DNA of 34,737 nt, from NCBI GenBank assembly GCA_009912175.1, contig WNDQ01000043.1:1-34737 (forward strand). Reading direction: 5' to 3'. The position numbers and the translations under genes are program-made. How positions within the stretch are numbered: the first letter of the stretch is position 1; each line of letters begins with the position of its first letter. The notes under the pieces were generated by a model. That model did no database searches, was not told where the DNA came from, and saw only the letters and a list, made by a program, of their open reading frames with translations. Origin of the DNA: Paracidovorax wautersii (GTDB lineage: Bacteria; Pseudomonadota; Gammaproteobacteria; Burkholderiales; Burkholderiaceae_C). Positions 1-9,421 of this stretch are shown one piece after another.

Positions 1-252
1 GAAAGCGTTCTCCTCCTCCAGCCGCGCCACTTCACGTTTGAGCCGTGCATGTTCGGCCAACTCCAAGCGTTGTGCCTGATCGTCCTGGTCGTGCCGCCGC
101 GCCTGGGCGCGCCAACTGTACAGCTGGGCAGGCTGCAACCCCAGATCACGAGCCACCGTGGTTACCCCTTCTGTGGCCGCTCGCAACAGTGCCTGCTGCC
201 TGAACTCCAGGCTGAACTCCTGCCCCTTTCTGCCTGCCTTGCTCTTGGTCAT
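1..252 (-). CDS. IS3-family transposase OrfA, partial (3' end outside window)
   Basis: Encodes the helix-turn-helix subunit of an IS3 transposase; OrfA is joined to OrfB by programmed frameshifting in this family. The visible 84 residues start MTKSKAGRKGQEFSLEFRQQ, then a helix-turn-helix (about residues 17-50, with TTVARDLGLQPAQLYSWR), then the start of a leucine-zipper-like coiled coil (LKREVARLEEENAF), where the window ends. OrfA proteins are usually about 90-105 residues, so roughly 10-20 are missing. ATG at 250-252 is preceded by AGGAGG at a good distance. The frameshift site lies outside the window. Confidence 0.88.
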   Translation of the reverse strand, partial: MTKSKAGRKGQEFSLEFRQQALLRAATEGVTTVARDLGLQPAQLYSWRAQARRHDQDDQAQRLELAEHARLKREVARLEEENAF

Positions 253-279
253 CGTCCACCTCCTATTGCGATAGTTAAT

Positions 280-316
280 CGCTTATAGGGGTGTCCGTGA
301 AACGGGGGCAAGATCA
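280..316 (-). repeat. IS3 terminal inverted repeat (left, orfA side)
   Basis: Read on the minus strand from 316 it begins TGATCTTGCCCCCGTTTCAC and continues through GGACACC. It matches the other IS end at 34348-34384 (TGATCTTGCCCCTGATTTAC, then GGACACC) except in the middle and inner part. The outer boundary at 316 is set by this match. Confidence 0.85.
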
Positions 317-361
317 GAATGCCGCGGCGGGATAATCGGCCGGCACGCCGCGCCTGCCATC

Positions 362-1255
362 ATGAACAGCCTCTACGACCTGCCCGCCCCGGCCAAACTC
401 AATCTATTCCTGCACGTCACCGGCCGGCGCGACGACGGCTACCACCTGCTGCAATCGGCCTTCATGCTGGTCGACTGGTGCGACGTGCTGCACATCGAGC
501 GCCGCGCCGGCAGCCAGATCAGCCGCGAAGACCTGGGCGCCGCCCTGCCCGCCGACGACCTGTGCCTGCGCGCCGCGCGCCTGCTGCAACAGGCCACCGG
601 CTGCACCCAGGGCGCGCACATCGCCATCGACAAACGGATTCCAGCCCAGGCCGGCATGGGCGGCGGTTCCTCGGATGCCGCCACCTGCCTGCTGGCGCTC
701 AACCGGCTCTGGCAGACCGGCCTGGCGCGCGAGCAGTTGCTGGCCCTGGCGCTTCAGCTCGGGGCCGACGTGCCCTTCTTCGTGGGCGGGCATAACGCCT
801 GGGTCGAGGGCATCGGCGAGCAGCTCACGCCCATCGAATTGCCGCCCGCCCGCTTCGTCATCATCAAACCGCCGGGCGGACTGGCAACTGCTGCGATATT
901 TTCATCGCCGCTTTTGAAAAGAGCGACAGAGCGTGCTATAATCGCAGTCTTTGCGGCAAACCAGTACGGGTTTGGAAAAAACGATCTGCAGGATGCGGCA
1001 TGCCGGCTTGACGGCGGGGTTGCACGGGCGATCGGTTGGCTTCAATCCTTGGGTTTCAGCGGCAAGATGACAGGCTCCGGAAGTGCCGTGTTTGCACACC
1101 TTCCTGAAAACCGAAGCGAAAATTTCAACGAAATTTTTTCTTCCAGACCTGCCGATCTGGCCGATTGGGATCTGAAAGTTTGCGACAATATGAGGCTTCA
1201 TCCGTTGGCTGGATGGAGCATCAGCGACAGTTCATCGGTTGTTGTCAAGGCTTAG
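362..1255 (+). CDS. ispE: 4-diphosphocytidyl-2-C-methyl-D-erythritol kinase
   Basis: Phosphorylates the 2-hydroxyl of CDP-methylerythritol with ATP in the MEP (non-mevalonate) isoprenoid pathway; cytosolic. The 297-residue protein is normal for the GHMP-kinase family. It has the N-terminal [21 protein letters not shown] substrate motif, the glycine-rich ATP loop [14 protein letters not shown] near residues 97-110, and the C-terminal GSGSAVFA motif. ATG at 362 fits the family N terminus [15 protein letters not shown]. The last third of the gene (about 890-1250) is visibly more A+T-rich than the rest and holds a good sigma70-like promoter. It starts 45 bp inside the IS3 boundary, so its native promoter may be lost or replaced. 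Confidence 0.96.
   Translation: MNSLYDLPAPAKLNLFLHVTGRRDDGYHLLQSAFMLVDWCDVLHIERRAGSQISREDLGAALPADDLCLRAARLLQQATGCTQGAHIAIDKRIPAQAGMGGGSSDAATCLLALNRLWQTGLAREQLLALALQLGADVPFFVGGHNAWVEGIGEQLTPIELPPARFVIIKPPGGLATAAIFSSPLLKRATERAIIAVFAANQYGFGKNDLQDAACRLDGGVARAIGWLQSLGFSGKMTGSGSAVFAHLPENRSENFNEIFSSRPADLADWDLKVCDNMRLHPLAGWSISDSSSVVVKA
914..942 (+). promoter_or_regulatory. Candidate sigma70 promoter inside ispE, facing tRNA-Gln and prs
   Basis: TTGAAA (914-919), a 17-base spacer and TATAAT (937-942). This is close to the sigma70 consensus and lies in a locally A+T-rich part of ispE. Transcription would start near 949 and run through the end of ispE into the tRNA-Gln gene and prs. No comparably good promoter is seen directly before the tRNA. 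It is a prediction from sequence only; codon constraint could produce the match by chance. Confidence 0.55.
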
Positions 1256-1276
1256 CGCCGAAACAGCAACCCGTGT

Positions 1277-1353
1277 AGGGGAGTCGCCAAGTTGGTTAAG
1301 GCACCGGATTTTGATTCCGGCATTCGAGGGTTCGAGTCCTTCCTCCCCTGCCA
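1277..1353 (+). tRNA. tRNA-Gln (anticodon UUG)
   Basis: A full cloverleaf can be drawn. The acceptor stem AGGGGAG (1277-1283) pairs with CTCCCCT (1343-1349), followed by discriminator G and an encoded CCA (1351-1353). The anticodon arm CCGGA-TTTTGAT-TCCGG puts TTG at positions 34-36. The T arm contains the GGTTCGAGTCC consensus. It lies between ispE and prs, the usual place for this gene in Burkholderiales. Confidence 0.96.
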
Positions 1354-1466
1354 AAAAACACGATCGATCAGAACGGAATCAAGCTCGGCACGAAGCTCCT
1401 CCTTTCTGGTCGATTTTGCGTTTGGATTCTTCACCTCGACGAACGTCATCGCCGGGACCCCACGAG

Positions 1467-2441
1467 ATGAGCGAGCAACACCCCGACTTCATGGTTTTCA
1501 CCGGTAACGCGAACCCTGCTTTCGCTGCCGAAATCGCCCAGTACCTCAACACCACGCTGGGAGCCGCCACGGTGGGCCACTTCTCGGACGGCGAGGTGAC
1601 CGTCGAGATCAACCAGAACGTGCGCGCCCGCGACGTTTTTGTGGTCCAGTCGACCTGCGCGCCGACCAACGAGAACCTGATGGAACTGCTGATCATGGTC
1701 GACGCGCTCAAGCGCGCCTCGGCCGAACGCATCAGCGCCGTCATCCCCTACTTCGGCTATGCCCGCCAGGATCGCCGCCCGCGTTCGTCGCGCGTGCCGA
1801 TCTCGGCCAAGGTCGTGGCCAACCTGCTGCAGACCGTGGGCGTCTCGCGCGTGCTGACCATGGACTTGCACGCCGACCAGATCCAGGGCTTCTTCGACAT
1901 CCCGGTCGACAACATCTACGCCTCGCCCATCCTGCTGGGCGACCTGCGCCAGAAGAACTACGAGGACCTGATCGTGGTCAGCCCGGACGTCGGCGGCGTG
2001 GTTCGCGCGCGTGCGCTGGCCAAGCAGCTCGGCTGCGACCTGGCCATCATCGACAAGCGCCGCCCCAAGGCCAACGTGAGCGAAGTGATGCACGTCATCG
2101 GCGAGATCGAAGGCCGCAACTGCGTGATCATGGACGACATGATCGACACCGCCGGCACGCTGGTCAAAGCCGCCGAAGTGCTCAAGGAGCGCGGTGCCAA
2201 GAACGTGTACGCCTACTGCACGCACCCCATCCTGTCGGGCCCGGCCATCGAGCGCATCAGCAACGGTGCGGCGCTCGACGAAGTGGTCGTGACCAACACC
2301 ATTCCGCTGAGCGACACCGCCCGCGCCTGCACCAAGGTGCGCCAGTTGTCGGTCGCCCCCCTGTTTGCCGAGACGATCCAGCGCATTTCGCGCGGCGACT
2401 CGGTCATGAGTTTGTTTGCCGACCAGAACCAGACGTTCTGA
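1467..2441 (+). CDS. prs: Ribose-phosphate pyrophosphokinase (PRPP synthetase)
   Basis: Makes 5-phosphoribosyl-1-pyrophosphate from ribose-5-phosphate and ATP, feeding purine, pyrimidine, histidine, tryptophan and NAD synthesis; cytosolic. The 324-residue product is the usual size. Visible signatures are FSDGEV and [19 protein letters not shown] (ATP and flexible-loop region), YFGYARQDR with the catalytic-loop basic residues, and the PRPP-binding stretch [12 protein letters not shown] near residues 219-230. The ATG at 1467 ([17 protein letters not shown]) matches the family start; the frame is open further upstream but that part would run through the tRNA. A strong terminator follows the stop. 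Confidence 0.97.
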   Translation: MSEQHPDFMVFTGNANPAFAAEIAQYLNTTLGAATVGHFSDGEVTVEINQNVRARDVFVVQSTCAPTNENLMELLIMVDALKRASAERISAVIPYFGYARQDRRPRSSRVPISAKVVANLLQTVGVSRVLTMDLHADQIQGFFDIPVDNIYASPILLGDLRQKNYEDLIVVSPDVGGVVRARALAKQLGCDLAIIDKRRPKANVSEVMHVIGEIEGRNCVIMDDMIDTAGTLVKAAEVLKERGAKNVYAYCTHPILSGPAIERISNGAALDEVVVTNTIPLSDTARACTKVRQLSVAPLFAETIQRISRGDSVMSLFADQNQTF

Positions 2442-2460
2442 GCGGCAGGCATGCGCCGTG

Positions 2461-2490
2461 GCAGTCCGGATGACCGGGCTGCTTTTTTTT
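2461..2490 (+). terminator. Rho-independent terminator between prs and rplY
   Basis: A nine-pair stem (GCAGTCCGG with CCGGGCTGC, one G-T wobble), four-base loop ATGA and eight T residues (2483-2490). Only 46 bases separate it from the rplY start, leaving little room for a separate promoter. rplY may therefore depend on readthrough, or on a promoter overlapping the hairpin. Confidence 0.85.
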
Positions 2491-2536
2491 GTAGAGCGAG
2501 GCCCGCTGGTCGCGGCAGGCCTCTTTGGAGAATGTT

Positions 2537-3127
2537 ATGAAATTCGTCGCTTTTGAGCGCGCCAAGCAAGGTACGGGTGCGAGCCGCCGTCTGCGCATTT
2601 CTGGCAAGACGCCCGGTATCGTCTATGGCGGTTCGCAAGAACCCCAAGCCATCGAGCTCGACCACAACGCCCTGTGGCACGCCCTGAAGAAGGAAGCGTT
2701 CCACGCCTCCATCCTCGAGATGGACCTGAACGGACAGACCAGCAACGTGCTGCTGCGCGACGTTCAATACCACCCCTACAAGCAGCTGGTCCTGCACGTG
2801 GACTTCCAGCGCGTGAGCGCCAACGAACGCATCACCATCAAGGTGCCGGTGCACTTCAAGGGCGAGGAAAACTCCCCCGCCGTGAAGCAGTCCCAGAACC
2901 TGGTGACGCACGTGGCCACCGAACTGGAAATCTCCAGCCTGCCGGGCGACCTGCCCGAGTTCGTTGAAGTGGACCTGTCCGAACTGGCCAGCGGCGCCAC
3001 CGTGTTCGCCAAGGACATCAAGCTGCCCAAGGGCGTGCAACTGGCCACCGCCGCCGACACCGTCGTGGTCAGCGCCGTGGCGCCGGCTGCCGACGAAGCG
3101 GCCGAAGGCACCGAAGCCGCCAAGTAA
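2537..3127 (+). CDS. rplY: Large ribosomal subunit protein bL25 (Ctc/TL5 form)
   Basis: Binds loop E of 5S rRNA in the large ribosomal subunit. The 196-residue form has the N-terminal L25 RNA-binding fold ([37 protein letters not shown]) plus the C-terminal CTC beta domain and an alanine/glutamate-rich acidic tail, as in general-stress-protein-CTC types. ATG at 2537 has GGAG ten bases upstream; the in-frame TTG at 2525 gives a longer, less likely start. Directly before the ribosome site GAGGCC (2498-2503) can pair with GGCCTC (2518-2523). This could be a leader hairpin, but no regulatory role is shown. Confidence 0.95.
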   Translation: MKFVAFERAKQGTGASRRLRISGKTPGIVYGGSQEPQAIELDHNALWHALKKEAFHASILEMDLNGQTSNVLLRDVQYHPYKQLVLHVDFQRVSANERITIKVPVHFKGEENSPAVKQSQNLVTHVATELEISSLPGDLPEFVEVDLSELASGATVFAKDIKLPKGVQLATAADTVVVSAVAPAADEAAEGTEAAK

Positions 3128-3169
3128 TCCCTGGCGCTTGTTGCCGCCGCAGCCGTGCGGCAAAAACTC

Positions 3170-3196
3170 AGGCCCACTTCGGTGGGCCTTTGTTTT
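3170..3196 (+). terminator. Terminator after rplY
   Basis: AGGCCCAC-TTC-GGTGGGCCT (3170-3188) is an eight-pair stem with a short loop, followed by the T-rich TTGTTTTG. It lies 43 bases after the rplY stop and before pth. Confidence 0.75.
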
Positions 3197-3265
3197 GGGC
3201 GCGAGCGCCCGTGGTGTGGCCGTTCCGCACGGCCGCTCTCCCGCATTTGCAGAAATAATCGCGCC

Positions 3266-3895
3266 ATGATCAGACTCTTTGTCGGCCTGGGCAATCCGGG
3301 CCCCGAATACAGCGACACCCGCCACAACGCCGGCTTCTGGTGGATCGACCAGCTCGCGCGTGAACTGGGCGTGTCGCTGGCCATGGACAAGGGCTACAGC
3401 GGCCTGATGGCACGCACCCAGCTCATGGGACAGACGATCTGGCTGCTGGAGCCGCAGACCTTCATGAACGCCTCAGGCCGCTCGGTCGGCGCGCTGGCGC
3501 GTTTCTTCAAGATCGCGCCGCAGGAGATCCTGGTCGCGCACGACGAGCTCGACATCGTGCCCGGCCAGGTCAAGCTCAAGCGCGGCGGCGGCCATGCCGG
3601 CCACAACGGCCTGCGCGACATTCAGGCACAACTGGGCACGCCCGACTTCTGGCGGCTGCGCCTGGGCGTGGGCCATCCGGGCGTGAAGTCCGAGGTCATC
3701 CACTGGGTGCTCAAGAAGCCCTCGCTCGACCACCGCATCGCCATCGACCAGTGCATCGAGCGCTCGCTCAAGGCCGTGCCCGACCTGGTGCAGGGCGAGA
3801 TCGACAAGGCGACCATGCTCATCCACACCAGCCAGCCGCCCCGGCCCAAGCCGCCACGCAAACCGCCCGAACCGCCTCAGGCCCCCACGGCCTGA
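3266..3895 (+). CDS. pth: Peptidyl-tRNA hydrolase
   Basis: Cleaves the ester bond of peptidyl-tRNAs released from stalled ribosomes, recycling tRNA; cytosolic. 209 residues, slightly longer than E. coli Pth because of a proline/lysine-rich tail ([13 protein letters not shown]). The family signatures are clear: [18 protein letters not shown] with the catalytic histidine at residue 20, FMNASGRSV, the HDELD motif and [16 protein letters not shown] at 3266 gives the standard [12 protein letters not shown] start. It follows rplY as in many proteobacteria and converges on the ferredoxin gene across a shared terminator. Confidence 0.96.
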   Translation: MIRLFVGLGNPGPEYSDTRHNAGFWWIDQLARELGVSLAMDKGYSGLMARTQLMGQTIWLLEPQTFMNASGRSVGALARFFKIAPQEILVAHDELDIVPGQVKLKRGGGHAGHNGLRDIQAQLGTPDFWRLRLGVGHPGVKSEVIHWVLKKPSLDHRIAIDQCIERSLKAVPDLVQGEIDKATMLIHTSQPPRPKPPRKPPEPPQAPTA

Positions 3896-3920
3896 AGCAC
3901 CCGGCGCCACGGCACCCCAG

Positions 3921-3950
3921 AAAAAAGCCCATGTTATGCATGGGCTTTTG
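3921..3950. terminator. Bidirectional terminator between pth and the ferredoxin gene
   Basis: AAAAGCCCATG (3923-3933) and CATGGGCTTTT (3939-3949) form a stem with a five-base loop. It has A residues on the left and T residues on the right, so it can end transcription from both converging genes. Confidence 0.8.
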
Positions 3951-3968
3951 TACGTCAGCGACCGGTGG

Positions 3969-5430
<1,462 letters not shown>

Positions 5431-5474
5431 CCCAGCCCTTCGCCCCTTTCTTTTTTCCCCACCGACCCGAGCCC

Positions 5475-6365
5475 ATGCAGACGCCCCTCGACCTGCCTCT
5501 CGACGCAGCCGTTCCGTCGGGCCGCGCGCCACGCGGCTTCTGGCACCGCGCGCTGCGCCACCGCAGCTTCATGATCGGCCTGCTGCTGACCGGGCTGCTG
5601 CTGACCACGGCCGCGCTGTCCTACCTGTGGACACCCTGGCCGCCGTATGACCTCAACATCCCGGCCAAGCTGCAGGCGCCCAGCAGCGCGCACTGGCTGG
5701 GCACCGACAACCTCGGGCGCGACGTGCTCTCGCAGATCATGGTGGGCGCGCGCAACTCCATCGTGGTGGGCGTGATCGCCGTGGGCATCGGCGTGATCGG
5801 CGGCGTGCTGCTGGGCATGCTGGCGGCCGCGCGCGGCGGCTGGGTCGAGGCCGTCATCATGCGGGCGGCCGACTTCACGCTCGCCTTTCCCGCCATCCTG
5901 CTGGCGATCATGCTTACGGCCGCGCTGGGCGCGGGCATCACCAACGCCATCATCGCCATCGGCATTGCCAACATCCCGATCTTCACGCGGCTGACGCGGG
6001 CCACCGCACGCAGCATGTGGGCGCGCGAATTCGTGATGGCCGCGCGCAGTTGCGGCAAGGGCAACTGGCGCATTTCGATCGAGCACGTGCTGCCCAACAT
6101 CGTCTCGGTCATTGTGGTGCAGGCCACCATCGAATTCGCCATCGCCATCCTGGCCGAGGCCGCGCTGTCCTACCTGGGCCTGGGCACGCAGCCGCCCGAC
6201 GCCTCGTGGGGCCGCATGCTCAGCGAAGCCCAGACGCTCATGTTCCAGGCGCCGCGCCTGGCGATCTACCCGGGCCTGGCGATTGCGCTGGCCGTGCTCG
6301 GCCTGAACCTGCTGGGCGACGGCCTGCGCGATCTGCTCGACCCACGGCTGGCTCGGCGGCGCTGA
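5475..6365 (+). CDS. Peptide/nickel-type ABC transporter permease (DppC-like)
   Basis: Second inner-membrane channel subunit. The 296-residue product has the N-terminal signature of DppC/OppC proteins: an early membrane helix (SFMIGLLLTGLLLTTAALSY), then PPYDLNIPAKLQAPSSAHWLGTDNLGRDVLSQIMVGAR. The EAA loop (EFVMAARSCGKGNWRISIEHVLPN) and closing LGDGLRDLLDPRL follow. ATG at 5475 is chosen because it precedes the first helix by a normal cytoplasmic tail; the frame is open much further upstream inside the previous gene. Spacing to the DppB-like gene is 44 bases, consistent with one operon. Confidence 0.92.
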   Translation: MQTPLDLPLDAAVPSGRAPRGFWHRALRHRSFMIGLLLTGLLLTTAALSYLWTPWPPYDLNIPAKLQAPSSAHWLGTDNLGRDVLSQIMVGARNSIVVGVIAVGIGVIGGVLLGMLAAARGGWVEAVIMRAADFTLAFPAILLAIMLTAALGAGITNAIIAIGIANIPIFTRLTRATARSMWAREFVMAARSCGKGNWRISIEHVLPNIVSVIVVQATIEFAIAILAEAALSYLGLGTQPPDASWGRMLSEAQTLMFQAPRLAIYPGLAIALAVLGLNLLGDGLRDLLDPRLARRR

Positions 6366-6416
6366 GAACGTGTTGACGATCTGAGCCGGCGTAGAAAAAG
6401 TTCACGACACGCTCTA
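6366..6416. repeat. Short repeat related to the ends of the 13859-14131 element
   Basis: The complement of 6385-6415 (AGAGCGTGTCGTGAACTTTT...) matches the terminal repeat of the larger element at 13861-13891 (AGAGCGTGTTAAGCACTTTT...) at about 25 of 31 positions. A weaker opposite-facing end (GAGAACGTGTTGACG) starts at 6364. It sits just before the solute-binding-protein gene and may be a remnant or solo copy of the same repeat family. Confidence 0.5.
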
Positions 6417-6482
6417 TATTGCGCAATGCAACGCTTGGCCGATCGGCCAGGCGGCCCGAACCCGAACAAGAGGAGTCGTTTC

Positions 6483-7994
6483 ATGCCCACGCACCGTCGT
6501 CGTTCCGTTCTGCTCAGCCCAGCCCTGGCCGCCGCGCTGGCGGCCGCCAGCCCCCTGTCCGCGCAGGCGCAGGCCGGCGGCAAGAACAACCTGACCATCG
6601 GCGTGACGCTGGAGCCCGCGCCTGGCCTGGACCCGACGGGCGGCGCGGCCTCGGCGATCTCTGAAGTCACGCTCTACAACGTCTACGAAACCCTCACCAA
6701 GTTCACCGAAGCCGGCCGCGCCGAGCCGTTGCTGGCCGAAAGCTGGACCGTCTCGCCCGACCAGAAGAGCTACACCTTCAAGCTGCGCCAGGGCGTGAGT
6801 TTCCACAACGGCGAGCCCTTCAACGCGGCGGCCGTCAAGTTCTCGTTCGAGCGCGCGGTGGCGCCCGACTCGGTCAACAAGGACAAGGCGGTGTTCGCCA
6901 ACATCGCCCGCATCGACACGCCCGACGCGCACACCGTGGTGCTGGCGCTCAAGGAGCCCAACCCCGACTTCCCGCTGCTGCTGGGCCAAGGCACGGCCAT
7001 CGTGGTCGAGCCCAAGAGCGCGGCCACCAACGGCACGCAGCCGGTCGGTACCGGCCCCTATAAGTTCGTCAACTGAGCCAAGGGCTCGTCCGTCACGCTG
7101 GCCAAGTGGGACGGTTACCGCAATGCGGCCAACCTGAAGATCACGCAAGTCACCTTCCGCTTCATCAGCGACCAGGCCGCGGCCGTGGCCGCGCTGCTGG
7201 CCGGCGACGTCGACTCCTTCCCGCGCGGCATCCAGGCGCAGAGCCTGGGGCCGTTTCGCAACGACCCGCGTTTCCAGGTGCTGATCGGCAACTCGCGCGC
7301 CAAGACCATCGTCGCCATCAACAACAAAAAACCGCCGCTGGACGACGTGCGCGTGCGCCGCGCCATTGCGGCGGCGATCGACCGCAAGGCCATCATCGAC
7401 GGCGCCGTCGACGGCCTGGGCACGCCCATCGGCGCGCACTACCCGCCGGGCGCGCCGGGCTATGTCGACGTGACCGGCGTCAACCCCTACGACCCGGCCA
7501 AGGCACGCGAGCTGCTCAAGGAAGCCGGCGTCAAGCTGCCGCTGCAGCTCAGCCTCAAGCTGCCGCCGCCACCCTATGCGCGGCGTGGCGGCGAGATCGT
7601 CGCGGCCCAGCTCGCGCAGGTCGGCATCCAGGCCCGGATCGAGAATGTCGAGTGGGCGCAATGGCTCGACGGTGTCTACAAGAACAAAAACTACGACCTG
7701 TCCATCGTCTCTCACGTGGAGCCTTTCGATCTCGCCAAAATCGCCGAGCCCGGCTATTACTACGGCTACGAATCGCCCAAGTTCCGCGAGATCCTGACGC
7801 ACATCGCCAGCGCCCCGAACGAGGCCGAGCGCAACAAGCTCTATGGCGACGCCCAGCGCCTGATCGCCACCGACGCCGTCAATGCCTACCTGTTCACGCC
7901 GCAGTGGGCCACCGTGACCAGCACCCGGCTGCAAGGGGTCTGGAAGGACCAGCCGATCTTCGTCAACGACGTGGCCCTGCAGTCCTGGAAGTAG
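6483..7994 (+). pseudogene. ABC transporter solute-binding protein (SBP_bac_5), interrupted by an in-frame TGA
   Basis: Periplasmic binding protein of the DppA/OppA class. The start has a Sec signal peptide (MPTHRRRSVLLSPALAAALA, cleavage near AQA), and AAGAGGAG lies before the ATG. The frame reads correctly to GTGPYKFVN, meets TGA at 7074-7076, then continues in the same frame as AKGSSVTLAKWDGYR to a normal stop at 7994. The two parts (197 and 305 codons) together make one full-length family member of about 503 codons. Most relatives have tryptophan at the interrupted site, so a single G-to-A change at 7076 would explain it. Either a real nonsense mutation or a sequencing error. The first part alone would be secreted but lack most of the ligand-binding lobes. 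Confidence 0.85.
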
Positions 7995-8022
7995 GCGCCC
8001 ACCGCCCCGCCGAACGACCGCC

Positions 8023-9381
8023 ATGACCGTCCCGCACCAGGATCCGCTGGGCAACGCCCTTCAGCTGGAACAGCACGCAAGCGGCGGCGCCGTGGACGAC
8101 TTCGTGGCCGGGTTCATCGGCTGCGACCTGCGTGTGCTCGGCATCCTGCAGGCGCAGCACGACGCCAGCGCCCTGGTCCAGGCCTACCTGGCCATGTTCC
8201 AGCTCTTTGCCGAGTCGCCCGCCGGAGCGGTCAACGCCCAGCCTTACCTGACGCGGGCGCAGGCTGCCCATGACGGCGCCAACCCACGCACACAGCTCTT
8301 TGTCCAGGCCGTCTCGGCCTGGGCACGCGGCGACCTGGCCGGCGCCGTGGGCCTGCACGAACGCATCGCACAGGCTTTTCCGCGCGATCTGGTCTCGCTC
8401 AAGCTGGGCCAGTACCACGCCTTCAACCTGGGCGACGGGCCGGCCATGCTGCGCCTGGCGCGGCCCGGCCTGCAGGCGGCGGCCGACGTGCCGCAGTTCC
8501 ACGGCATGGCCGCCTTTGCCTACGAACAATGCCACCTGCTGGACGCGGCCGAACACCATGCGCGCACGGCCATCGCCCTGCACCGCGCCGAGCCGTGGGC
8601 CCACCATGCGCTGGCGCACGTGCTGCTCACGCGCGGCCAGTTGCAGTCCGGCACGGCCTTTCTGGAAGAAATGAGCGAGAGCTGGCAGGGCCTGAATTCC
8701 TTCATGCGCACCCACAACTGGTGGCACCTGGCACTGTTCTACATCGAGCTCGACCGTCTGGACGAGGCGCTGGCACTTTACGACCGCGAAGTCTGGGGCG
8801 TGGACAAACGTTACACACAGGACCAGGTCAACGCGGTGTCGCTGCTCGCGCGCCTGGAACTGGCCGGGCTGGACGTGGGCGAGCGCTGGCAGGACGTGGC
8901 CGATCACCTCGAAGCGCGCACGGCCGACCAGACGCTGCCGTTTCTGGACATGCAATACCTCTACGGGCTGGCGCGTGCGCAACGCCCGTCGGCCTACGCT
9001 TTGTTGCAGGCCGTGGAGGCCAGGGCCTCGGCGAGCGAAGCCCGCCGCGATCAGGCCGTCTGGCGCGATATCGCCCTGCCCGCCTGCCGCGGGCTGCTGG
9101 CCCATGCCCAGGGCCATTGGAACGAAGCCGTGGTCCACCTGGGCCTGGCGCTGCCGCGCCTGCAGGAAATCGGCGGCAGCCACGCCCAGCGCGAGTTGTT
9201 CGAGCAGATCCATCGGGACGCCCTGCAACGCAGCGGCCACCTGGCGGCCGTCCAGAACCTGCTGCAGCCCCACCTGAACAGCCAGCCCGAATCACGCCGC
9301 CTGCGGCGCCAGGCCCGCCGGCTCTATGCCAGCCTGGGGCTGCCCGACACGCTGGCGGGTAGCGACGGCGGCGCGGACTGA
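8023..9381 (+). CDS. TPR-repeat protein of the TTC38 (tetratricopeptide repeat 38) type
   Basis: A soluble all-helical repeat protein of 452 residues with no signal peptide. It resembles TTC38/StaR-like proteins, with features such as EQCHLLDAAEHHARTAIALHRAEPWAHHALAHVL and the tryptophan-rich NSFMRTHNWWHLALFYIELDRLDEALALYDREVWG. TPR-like helical pairs span most of residues 50-420. These proteins usually scaffold other proteins; no enzymatic motif is visible. It starts 28 bases after the binding-protein gene and probably shares its operon, which suggests a link with the peptide uptake system. That link is inference. Confidence 0.8.
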   Translation: MTVPHQDPLGNALQLEQHASGGAVDDFVAGFIGCDLRVLGILQAQHDASALVQAYLAMFQLFAESPAGAVNAQPYLTRAQAAHDGANPRTQLFVQAVSAWARGDLAGAVGLHERIAQAFPRDLVSLKLGQYHAFNLGDGPAMLRLARPGLQAAADVPQFHGMAAFAYEQCHLLDAAEHHARTAIALHRAEPWAHHALAHVLLTRGQLQSGTAFLEEMSESWQGLNSFMRTHNWWHLALFYIELDRLDEALALYDREVWGVDKRYTQDQVNAVSLLARLELAGLDVGERWQDVADHLEARTADQTLPFLDMQYLYGLARAQRPSAYALLQAVEARASASEARRDQAVWRDIALPACRGLLAHAQGHWNEAVVHLGLALPRLQEIGGSHAQRELFEQIHRDALQRSGHLAAVQNLLQPHLNSQPESRRLRRQARRLYASLGLPDTLAGSDGGAD

Positions 9382-9387
9382 ACGAAG

Positions 9388-9412
9388 CGATCGCCGCACG
9401 CCGCGGCGATCG
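9388..9412. terminator. Strong hairpin between the converging TPR and ffh genes
   Basis: CGATCGCCGC (9388-9397) and GCGGCGATCG (9403-9412) form a perfect ten-pair stem with a five-base loop. There is no T run, so termination would need a factor-assisted or non-canonical mechanism. The hairpin includes the palindrome GCGATCGC. Confidence 0.55.
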
Positions 9413-9421
9413 AGGCTCAGA

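Larger units (their letters stand above)
1..316 (-). mobile_element. IS3-family insertion sequence, 5' (orfA) end, runs off the window
   Basis: Left end of an IS3-family element read on the minus strand. It has a terminal inverted repeat at 280-316 (outer end TGATCTTGCCCC), an AGGAGG ribosome site at 259-264, and orfA starting at 252. The element continues past base 1. The same terminal sequence ends the IS copy at the right edge of the window, in the same orientation. The bases outside the two ends differ (GAA here, ATT at the right edge), so these are not the two flanks of a single insertion. The element separates ispE from whatever lay upstream; lolB is common there in relatives, which is family knowledge and not seen here. 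Confidence 0.9.

Noticed and set aside
1239-1466. Longer prs start upstream of 1467
   Set aside because: It would translate the tRNA-Gln gene, and the family N terminus begins at 1467.
7074-7076. TGA in the binding-protein gene as selenocysteine or programmed readthrough
   Set aside because: This protein class has no selenocysteine site here, no selenocysteine-insertion hairpin was recognised after it, and Trp is the expected residue.
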